17,363 nt of DNA from Willaertia magna (Eukaryota > Heterolobosea > Eutetramitea > Acrasida > Naegleriidae), in the NCBI GenBank assembly GCA_902984215.1, contig CADWAF010003462.1, positions 1 through 17,363 on the forward strand, in the 5' to 3' direction. Both the position numbers and the translations under genes were made by a program. Positions 1 through 12,000 of the stretch are shown in pieces (within the stretch, counting starts at the first letter, position 1; every line of letters starts with the position of its first letter). The notes beneath the pieces were generated by a model. The model made no database searches, had not been told where the DNA came from, and worked only from the letters and a program-made list of their open reading frames with translations.

Positions 1-3000
1 ATTGGTTCGTTATGAATAAATAGTGATAATATAGGGAAACGATTAGTGTGCTTATTATTACTATTTGATGATTGTTTATCAGAAAGAAATAGATTCTTAA
101 ACTGTTGATAAGTAATTGGTATTTTCATTGACCACATTTCACTGAATGGATCATTGATAGGTAATAACATTGCCTGTTGATCATAATTTGTAAATAATTT
201 TGTTAAATAATTATTACTATCTCCTACTGTAGATGAAGATGTTGAAGGTGAAGTTGAAGAAGTAGATGGCGATGAGGAAGATGATTGTTGATTTCTAATT
301 GGTACATAATTACAATAACTTGTATATTTCTTTGTTGCATTTTGTAAAACTAAACCAACACATCCATTAAAATGATTTTCCCAATTATCTCTTCCCTCTA
401 TTAAAGCTAAATCTCTTTTTACTCTTCTCTTTGATTCTACTTGTTTAGAAGTAAAACTAAACATCTCTAAAATGTGGAATAATAAAACGCCTGCTTTCTC
501 TTCATTTTGTTCACCAATTAATTCAATAAGAATCTTCCAATCATTCTTAATATGTGACAATACATGTTCTGATAAATTTTCTTTAATATTTGTTGAAATT
601 GTTCTATGTAAGATATTTGTATATTGTTTGTTATGAAAAACTGACATTCCAACAAATAATAAAGAATGAATCATTAAACGAATGATACGAAAACTAGCTG
701 GCAATAGGTTCCTTATAGAATGATTTAATTCATACTCTTGTGGTGATTCATATACTGCATAACCTGTTGGTGTGACTTTTTCCCCAAATTTAATACTTTG
801 GTTTGTATCGTGAACTATATGTTCTGTTCCACCAATTATTGAACCACATTCTGGACAAGAAGATCTTTCTAATGGTAAGCCACATAAATCAACAACGTAA
901 ACATGACCATTCATACAAGTATACCATTGTTCATTACTAAATGGATTATTTTGTTCTTTAAAGGATTTAATAACATCACTTCTAATGTCATCTGCCATAC
1001 TTGGTAAATATTTATCTTTTAACATTTCTGGATTAAATAATAAATTATATAAAAATTGATCACTGTCATAATTACTAAAAGCAATTGAACAAATATGTAA
1101 AATTATATGAATTAAAGTTAAATGTTCAAATGGCATTGTATTTGATAATGAAAAGAAATGATCTTTTGTAAAAAAGTGGTTAGCAAATGTCATATTTAAA
1201 CGTAATTCATCTTGCTTTAAAAATATATGTTTTAATAATAAATTTTTTAAATTATCTTTTAATAAATCTTTTATGTTTGCTTCATTTTCTGTTGTAAATA
1301 TTTTTAATAAATTATTATTTAATGGATTATTTAAAGATAAATAGCATTGATCAATTACTGCTAAAAAACATAACTTCTTTAAAACATTATTATCTAATTT
1401 TGAAATCATATTCATTACATTCTTTAATGAAATTGTTAATTCTTTAATTTTTTTTCTATTAAGATTATTAGCACCGGTGGTTGTTGTTGTGGTTGTAGTG
1501 TTAATAGTGGTTGAATGTTTAATAATATTTTTAACAGCCTCTTCAATTTCTTCCATTCCATTTAAACTATGGAATAAAATATTTTGTGGAATCATGTCGG
1601 AAATTCTACAATTTTGTAATAATTCATTTACCCATTGTAAATATTTACCAACTTCCAATTTAAATTGTTTAATTAAAAATAATCTACCTTTTCTTTCAAT
1701 AATTAATTTAAATAAAACATATTTTAAAAATTCGAATGGTTTTTGATTTAATAATTGTGTTAATTGTTTAAATAATAAATTATTATTTATCATATTTAAA
1801 ATATTTTCATTATTTTCAATTGCTATTATTAATCTACTACAAAATTGTGATAAAGTAGATCTCAAAATAGCAATCAATTGTATTTCTTTCATAATATCAG
1901 TCCATTCATTTGTATTTAATAAAGAAGAATCAATTTTTTTAACTAATTCAGATAATTGTTCTGTTGGTAAATGTTGTAATCCACTTTCATATATTGTTAA
2001 ATAAGTATAAGTTATGGTATTTTCAAAGTTAATTTCTTCAATCTCTTTTTCTTCTTCTTTCTTTAAAAGAGGTTCTATTAGAGGTGGTACTGTACTACTT
2101 CCTCTACTCTTCATCAACAAGGCAACTACCTTACTATCACTTCTATTAGAAGAAGAATGTGATAATTGTTTTAAACCTAATTCTTTAATAATAATCTTTC
2201 TCAATTCATTCTTAATTTTAGGTTTCACTTGTCTATTTAAAAGTAATTTCTTTAAAATTATTGAACGTAAAGTAGAAGAAGGCGTTTTCAATACTTCATT
2301 AAACTTTTGATGTGTTCCTTTAATAATCTCAACAAGAGCATTAAAGAAATTTTCATCCACTTCATCATCCTTTCTTCTCACTAAAAATTTAGAAACGAAC
2401 ATTTCGAAAAACCTTGATATATTTGCCCTTTTGGTGTAATGATTTTGTTGTTGTGATTGATGCTTTAATTGTTGTTGCTTTGAGGATTGAGTTTCAATCT
2501 TGTGAATAACATCTAAAAAGTATAAAATATAATCGAGACCAGCTAATGAAGTTAAACTTTTAGTTTTCATATTCTGCCAAAGTATAATAGAGATTTCTTT
2601 TACTAAATTTAGTGGAACTGCAATTTCAACTAAGTATTCTTTGTAAAATAAAAGTTTTTGCCACTTCTCTAAAATGTAACGAATATTCTTTTGTATTAAA
2701 TTTGTTTTCTTAATAAATGTTGTACTATTGGTTGTCACTGTACTGCTTGTTGTAATAATATTAACACCAGTTGTAGAATTATTACTATTGCTACTGGTTG
2801 TACTATTACTCATGGTACTATTAATTGCAGTTGTAGCGTTAGTATTTGAAGCAGTTGTTGAACTAATAGTATGCTGTTGTTGTGATTGTTGCACACTATG
2901 ATGAATTAAACTAATCAAAACTTCAATTGCGCTTTTAATTTCAATTAAATTTTTAACCCAATTTAATCTTCTTTCATTAATTAATGAATGATGCGTTTCC

Positions 3001-6000
3001 ACTTTTCTTGGATCCAAACAATGATGAATTACACTAAATAATAAAATATCCATCTCTTCCATTGAATTTAATCTTAAATTGGTTGCAACAAATAATTTTT
3101 GTCTAAATTTCTTCAATAGGAAAGGTAATGTTTCAAAAAGTGTAAAATATGCTTGCAAACGTCTTTCTTGTTTCCATAAAAAGGAAATCACACCAGCAAC
3201 AGTTTCGCAATCATTCACTTCTAACATTTTATGTACAATTTCGTATTGTCCATCGTTTGAAAGTACAGAACATGGTTCACTGAACATACATAAATAATCA
3301 TATAGGAAATGATAGATATATTCTTTAGATGGTAATGTATTTAAAAATGGGAATAACATATCAATGTGATTTTGTAAAGTATCTCTAGTGTTCCCTCCAA
3401 TTCTTTCACAAATATTTCTTAAAGAATGTACATGTTTGCAAATTTCGAAACTAAATGGAAACCTTGCTTGGAATGGTTTGTTATTATTTCCATCACTTTT
3501 CACGTCAACTGCTTGCCATTTCATTATTGAATTATTATTAATAAATAAAGTAGTTGGTTTCTTTAAATCTTTAAATAATTTTAACCATAAATTTATTCCA
3601 TCGGTTCCTTTATCTTTCATCGTAAAGTATAAACTTAAGTTATCATTTCTATCAATTTCAGCAATTAAATAAGCAAACGATTTAATTATAATTCTTGTAA
3701 CACAATATTGTAATGCAGCATAATATGTGTTTGAAACCATAAAGTAATCATTCATATGAAATGCAACATGTTCTGAATAATAATTATTTTGTAAATCTTT
3801 ACAAAAACTATCTAAACAAATATCAATGATTTTAGATCTTAAAATTTCCCAAAATTTCTCAATTTTTAACATTTCTTCAATTCTTGAAATTAATATTGTG
3901 ATGTCATTTAACTTTGTATTCTTACGTGTATTATAACGTAACATTGATAAACTTGCTCTAAAATTCTTTGTAATCATTTCACGTAAATTAATTTGTGTAA
4001 CGTGTTCTGCGAATGGTCTTCTTAAAATCTCACAAATTGAAGGTTCCATTGGTTTAATCTCGTCAATAAATGCATAACACCAATGTGAATCAAATTCAAT
4101 AATATTATTATTACCATTGCCACTACTATTATTAGTACTGTTATTTGTTGCATTAGCGTTATTAGTATTACGTGATGCTTGGATAAAGGGCATTGAATGG
4201 ATAAGGAATAAGATATGTTTACCTTTTGTACTCTGTTTTGAACATAGCCTTTGTTTTTCAATAATAAATTTACTTTGTTGAATTAGAGCATTTGAAGTAA
4301 TTGCTGCTTCGCATTGAATAACCAATAATTCATGCTTATTATTATTCACTTCTATTTGTAGTGATTGTTGAGGAGATGATGACTGTTTAGTATTATTAAA
4401 GTAATCTTCAATCATATCTGTAAATTCTTGTTCTGATTGTATTTCATCTAACTTTACAATTTTATAATTGGATAAAACAATCTTATTATCACCACTATTG
4501 CTCTCATTAATATTTAATTTTAATTGAGCTTGTTCCAAAAGTGAGTTTAATTGAAAATTAGAAGAATATGTAAATAGTACCAATTGGAAATATCCTTCAT
4601 TAAATACTAAATTATTGTAATCACTACCATAATTATTATTATTTTGATTATTTGTATTTAAATAATTTAATTGCTTAAATAAATAACCTAAAAACTGCAA
4701 TAAATCAGTATGTTCCTGCTTTTCAAAATAAATTGCAGCTAAGTCTCTATTCTTTCCTTTTGACAACACTCTAACCATAGCATCGGTAGTTGTAATCCAT
4801 AATAAAGCATTTTTACATTTTTCTAATAAATAATCATGGAAAGTAGGTTCTTCAATTTGTTTTTGATCTAAAGATAAAATTAAAGATTGTAATAAAGTTT
4901 TATGATAATTAATAAAAGGTTTTTCATCTTCACCAAAAATATTTTTAACCCATAATTGTAAATTTGTCAAAATATTTCTTAAATTTATACTTGAATGTTT
5001 ATCAAATAAATCTTCTCTATGTAATGTTTGTTTTTCAAATCTATTTAGTAAAGGCTTAGATAATCTATTATATGCATCTTCTTGATCTACAATTACAATA
5101 ACTCTAAAGTTTTTATGTACACTACATAATCTACTGTAAGTACCAAGCGTTACACAAACGAAACGATTTTCATCATATTCAATATATTGTAAATTAAATA
5201 AATCATATAAACTTTCATATAATTGTTCATAATTAACTAAAACTACACATTTACCTGTAGCCATATTCTTTTTAATTTTTTGAATATCTAAACAAATTTG
5301 TAATTCATTCTTACCATTGTAATTCTTATTATTTGGAAAATTATTTGGTCCAAAAATCACTTCTGAATTTTCATAATTAATTAATAAATTTTTAAATAAA
5401 ATTGTTAATGATTCATTATTTTTTGTCAATAACATTAAATGTCTTGCTTTTGTATCTTGTAAATTATCTTTAATATATTCTAATTTAGATTTTCTAAAAT
5501 TATTTGTTGTACTTTTATCAATACTCATACCAACACAAGAAAAGAAGATTTTTAAAATATTTGCAAAATCTTCTGATCCATTAAAATTTCTGGCTAATGC
5601 ATCTATTAATAGTTCTGGTGTCAATGATGCAAAATCATTAAAATTTCTATTTATAAACTTAATTGTATGATAAAAATCACGTAGACCATAAAAATCTGGT
5701 CTTGTTTGATTTTTATAAACATCATTATATGCTTTTGCTAATGAATATAAAGTACTATCTAATTGTAAAGAAGTTACGATACCTGATAATGTAGTTTTTA
5801 ATTCAAATGTATTAGGTGATGGTCTAGACAAATAAACTGCTCTATTTATAATATTTGGATCTAAATCCCAATTAGATAAACCAATCACTGCAATTTCACT
5901 TTCTTCTTCTTCTAATTCCTTATTAATTACTTTAATAGGATGACTTATACTTTGTTCTAATAATCCAACTTCATTCAACAAAACAACAACAATGGCATTT

Positions 6001-9000
6001 GGTAAATTCTTTTGGTATCTCTTTGCTGCATCAAAACAACTTTTTAAACTTTCTGGAGTTGATATTTGTGAACATTGATAAGAAAATATCTCGATTGAAG
6101 GTAAAGAACGTAAAAAGTTATCACTACTTGCTATACCATTTAAATTTGAAGCTAAAATCTCTAAAGCTAAAGATTTCGAACTACCACTTTTACCAACGAC
6201 AAAGATTGGTATCTTATTTAATACGCAAACTAAAATCATAAATATATTTTCTCTTAATGCATTATTTAAAGCAATTCCTTTTGGTATATTTAAATGCATT
6301 GTATAGTATAACTGTTCTTCCATTAATATTTTTAAAAAGTCACCTTTACAATAGGCGATATAATTTAACGAAGAATTAGAATTATTACTATAAACATTAA
6401 TTGTGTTTCTTTCTTTTTCAAAAAGTTCTTCTAATTCTTTGATATATTCTTCTCTTTTACTTGAAAGTCTATAATAATAACAATGACCTAAGGATAGCAT
6501 GATTGCATTCTTAATTACAAAATTAATATTTTCACCAAAGTTGTAATTAATCTCTGAAAGGCCATTTCGTTTTGTTAAAGAGGCGTAAAAACTTTTAAAT
6601 AATTTAATACAACGTTTAACATCGCGTAAACTAACAGCGCTCTTTTCTTTATAAACTTTTCTTATAAAAGTTTGTGAATGAAATATTAATTTTGTAAAAC
6701 AATCAAAAAATATATTATTGTTATTTTCATTCATTTCAACTTTTAATATTGCACGAATATATAATTGTTCAATATCATTATCTAAATTACCAAAATAAAA
6801 AATAAATCCTAATAAAGAAATTGGCATTGGGTAAACCTTATAGACAAGTGATTGAGCAAATGCTTGTAAATCTAAACCAGGTTTCTTTACACTTTGTTTT
6901 AATTTTGTACTTAATATAGTATTACCGCTGTTTTCATTATTATTTAAATTATTTGTTGTATTATTTGTATTACAATCCGTTCCAGAATGTCTTCTTAAAC
7001 GATATGGATTACAAGCAGCAACAATCTTTAAATTTGTTGGGATAGCAATATTATTAAGTGTTCTATCACAAATTAATTCTTTAAATAATGCAACATTATT
7101 CGCCATATTTACTTGATCAAAAAAGACAATAATTTGCTCTAATGGTTGATTCATTGCTTCTTTAATTAAAGGTTCTAACCAATTAATTATATCTTTAGAA
7201 CAATGACCTTCATTAATTACAAATCTTTTCATCTTATGTCCTAATATAGAACTTAAATAATTTAATGAACTTGATTTACCAACACCTGTATCTCCAGAAA
7301 GTACAATTGGTAAATTGTATTTCATTTTACGAAAGATTGTAATTAATTTGTTCAAATTATCTACTGTTAACACATAATTATTTGCAGCTATAGGTTTATC
7401 ATTATTTTCATTGTTCTTGTTATTTACAACCACACCAGCAACATTACGTATAATTTCTTGTGCTCTTTCATGCGTTAAATCTTTTGGTGATTCCAAATCA
7501 ATACCATTACAAACTAAACTATACTTTAAATTTTCATCCAACTTTAGCTGATCTGTATTTAAACCAATTAAATCAATTCCAAGAATTTGATCTTTATCAT
7601 TTTGATAAAAAACTACTAAAGGTGGATGCTTATTATTATCTTCCCATTTATCCAATTTCTTTTCAAACATTTCAATATATTGTAACAATAATATTTCTGT
7701 ATAAGACTTTACACCTAAATACTTTTTTGTAAATGAATTTCTATAAAAATTAATATCTATAGAAGTACTGCAAATATCTCTACCAGAATCTATCATTAAA
7801 TCAATCATTGCATGTTTAAATAATTGCATTGTACCTTCCATTGCACAATTCTTAAAACAGTCATAACGTAACGTATTAGAGAATTGTCCTGTCATGAAAT
7901 GAATAAAATATTGTATGACAGAGAAGTTTACGGTGTCAACTGTTTCAAACTTTAAATATTTACATAATAATTGTAAACATTGTTTTGAATTTAAATCTTT
8001 TTCTAATTTTGGATCAAAATCTGGAATGTTTGGGTTTGCATTTCTAAAAACGCCATTTTCAAAAGCCTTTAAAAATTTACAAACAAATTGCAATTTTTCA
8101 TCTTTATAAGCATTAATAATTAATCCGCCATTATTATTGTCATTATTTTTTAATTCATATTTCATTAATTTTAAGCTATCTTCTTTTGGTTCAATATATA
8201 CTAGCGGTAAAGATTGACAAATAAAAACATTTTCTTGTAAAACAGGTACACATAAAGTATTTGGTATTTCTAAATAGAAACCAGTGTTTGAGTTTAAATG
8301 ATAAATCATTGCGTTTTGTTTATCTCTTACATGCCCTAAATAAAATAATTCAAAAAATAAATAATTTAATTGATTATTTACTAATGGGCATATATTTATA
8401 TGATACGCAATATTTTGTTTATCATTATTATTAATATTTTTATAGTTATTAAAAGAATCATGTAATGATTTAATAATTTCAGAAGAGCAAGTATCTTCTA
8501 AAATTGTTATTCTATAATATTCTTGTTTCTTTTCATAAACTTCTTGTAAAATATAACTTGATTTTCCTGACCCTGAATGTTTACCAGTTACACACTTTAC
8601 ATTTAAATTTACTCTATTTTCAAATATTTTTGTAATGTACTTTTTAGGTAAAATCTTAAAATCTGAATCAATATATTGTGAAAATTCTCTTAATAATCTT
8701 GAGTTGCTATTTGATCCACTAACTAATACTAAAGTGGATGCTGATGAATTATTTGTTGATGAGGAAGTAGTTGGTTGTTTAAAAGATAAATATTCTTGAA
8801 TTTTTAATAATAACTTCGATTGTAAACCATAGGACAATAAATGAATATTAGCAATACAATAAATTGTTTTTCTTTCATTAAATTTTGAGTATTGCCATCT
8901 ATTCAAAATTAATGTAATTTCTTCTTCTAATTCTTCTTCTGTTTGATTATTATTACTATCAACACTATTATTCGTTCCGTTATTATCACAATTACTATTA

Positions 9001-12000
9001 ACATTACATAAAAGTACTTCTTCATTTAAAGGTAATCTATTATGATAAGAATAAATTGAAATGACGGCATCTAATACTTCCTTTTCATTTGTTAATTTAA
9101 TAATTTTAACGGATTGATCATTTGTTGTGTTATTTTGTTGTTGATTAAAAGCCAAGCTTAATTTTTGTGATAAAACGTTAACTTTTTGGTACTGAATGGT
9201 TCTTGAAGAAAATACGTTTTGAATAAATTGGCAAATAAATGTCATCTTTTCGGTTGCTGAATTAATATTACTGTTTTGGATAACATTTCTTTTAACACAT
9301 TCTTTTACTTCTTCTAATGTAATTATTTGATCACCTAATCTTAAAATGAAATGTAATTCATTTAACAAATTTTCTTCTTGATCTTGCTGATTTTGTGCAG
9401 TTGTTTGTTGTAATTGATAAATATTTTGTAATAAAGTATACACTTTCAAAATTTCTTTCATTCTAAATAAATTAAAATAAAAATATTCCCTTCTCGCTCT
9501 ATCAATTAATAATTGCCATTCTTTCTTTTCTTTTGATAAATAATTTTTATAATTTATAATTTCTTCCAAAGTACATTCATTAGCACGTAATTCTTTACAA
9601 AAATTATTTTCTTGAAAATCAAAATGAGCTTGTCTATACAAATCTAATAACAAACTTTTAATATCAATCATTATAGCACATGATTTTACAAATAATTTAA
9701 TTCTTTCATTTACATTATCCAAAGTTAAAATCTTTTCTGGAATTTCAACCAACAATAATTTATTTCTTAATTCAATTAAATTTTCTAAACTTAATATTGT
9801 AACCTGTTGTTGTTGATTACTTTGTTGTATTCTACAACGAATAATAAACTTATTATTTATATTAAATTCATAAATTCCCTTTTCATAAATTGCAGCTAAA
9901 TCATATAAAGCCTGCACTCCACTACTTCGCGATTTTTCTTCAAACATTCTCAACAATAATGAAAATTGTTTCTTTAAATTTCTTAATTCATTTACAATGG
10001 TTTCATTTTCAATTTTTAAAATAGCTAATGCGTATTTTAATTCTTTTAAATTTAAATAATTTTTTTTATATAAAAAATCGGTCCCGATAACTTTACGTAA
10101 AATACATAAACTTTTTAGGGCTTCTAAGACTTTAACGGAATCCGTAAAACTTTTACACATTTCAACTAAATTTTCAAATTCTCTATCTGATTTATTTTTC
10201 AATAACCAATCAATAATTTGTAAACCGGTTGACTCACTTAATATTTTAATAAATAGAATTTGATTACTTGTAAATTCTTTAAACCAATTTTCTAATAAAT
10301 TAAAATCTAAATTTAATTTATTTTCTTCTAACATATTTAAAGTTTGATTTTCAAATAAATGTTGCTGTTTTAAAATATTTTCTTCCTTTTTAATTTTAAT
10401 ATAATCTAAATCTTTCTTTAATTTTATATTTATAAATGTTTTAGATAATTCTTCAATTAAAATTAAAAATGAAGGTAAATAATTTTTATAAATATTTAAT
10501 TTATCAGTTAATTTTAAAATATTTAATCTCTTTTTAATCCATTCTTCATCAATTTTACTCAATTTCTTATTATAATTAACTTGTCCATTAAATGTCATTC
10601 TTAATTTTAATAATTCTTCTTCATATTGTGAAGCATTTAAAGAAAATAAATTTTCATGTTTACAATAACTACATCTTTTTAAAATGGATTGAAATTCAAC
10701 AAGACGAATCGATAAATTATCTAAACCATTGTAAAAAGTCAACCATTTCTTCTTCATATTTGGTATTAACTGTAACTTCATTGATTCAACTGTGTGTTTT
10801 TGTATTATTGACGTACCACCATTATAACTATTATTATAATTACTTAACGTTATCGTACGATTCATATTTGTGTATAAATCCCGCCATAAAACTAAGAAAA
10901 ATTCAGAAGATCTTAATTCATAAAAGAAAGAAAGATCTTGTATAGAGAATGGAATTAATTCTGAAATTTGTTTTTGAATCTTACTAAATATCATTTGTCC
11001 CATATTTCTTCTTATCTGTATAATATTATCTAATATAGTAGATGTTTCAAAATAGTTTGGATCATCACAAAAGATTGTTAAGAAATTTTGTACGGCATCT
11101 AATGTTGTTTTAAACGAAATAAATTCTTCTTTTAAGGTTTTAATATTTTCTTCATTGAAACCAACATCTCCCATAATGTAAACTATTTTTATGAATTGAT
11201 CAGAATGTTTTAATACCATATTTAAAGTATTTATATCACATTTTTTATCTAATAATTTAAAAACTAATTTATAATAAACGTCTTGTAATTTCGATACTGC
11301 TTCTTTAATATTTAAATAATTTTTATCATTCAAAAAAGGTTCAGAATGTTTAATAAATTTAATAAAATGATAACAACATGGATGTTTTACAATTGTTTCA
11401 AAATCATTTTTTAATAAATTTGAAGATTGTAAAAATGTAAATAAACAATCCATTCTTATATTATTATTTAAAATAGTTTGTTGTATTAATAAAAATAATT
11501 CTTCTAATTGTTTTCCACCATTTACATGTTGAATAATTAATTGTTTACATTTTTCAATTAAATAATCTTTTAATTTATAATTTAAATTATCGTTACTATA
11601 AATACCTATACATTCAATAAATTCAAATGTATTTAAAGACACAAAGAATGGTATTAACATTAATTCATCTAATAAAATATTTAAATTTTCATTTATAAAA
11701 TTTAATTCAACTAATCGATTAATTAATTGTAAAAAATTTTGTAAATCAATTGTTGATCTTTGACGTTTTTGAAATATTGATAAAATACTTGCTGTTGGTG
11801 ATGTATTACTATTGCTTGATAAACTAGATAATGAGCCTTGCTTCACCAACATTGTGGTGTTACCACTATTAACATTACTATTAGCGCTAACACCGCTAAT
11901 ACTAATGACATCAGCATTTGATGTAGCAATGGCCGAAGAATTATTTACAGTATTGACCACCTGTTGCTGTAATTTATTATCATAATCTTTTCTAATTCTT

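Noticed and set aside
1477..1746. Plus-strand frame starting with a Val run
   Set aside because: It is the antisense of a poly-Thr tract and conserved coding sequence in the RNF213-like gene, and it has no domain of its own.
3270..3290. Cys pair in CMFSEPC considered as part of a RING
   Set aside because: The spacing is C-x5-C with no His and no further CxxC pairs nearby, and its place relative to conserved flanking segments is about 260 residues before where the RING belongs.
10662..10673. CSYCKHE in the stalk considered as a zinc finger
   Set aside because: It is an isolated CxxC with no partner pair within a plausible distance.
10592..10945. 117-residue plus-strand frame
   Set aside because: It lies wholly antisense to the helical stalk of the RNF213-like gene. 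Its hydrophobic composition is what antisense translation of AT-rich Lys/Asn/Leu codons gives.
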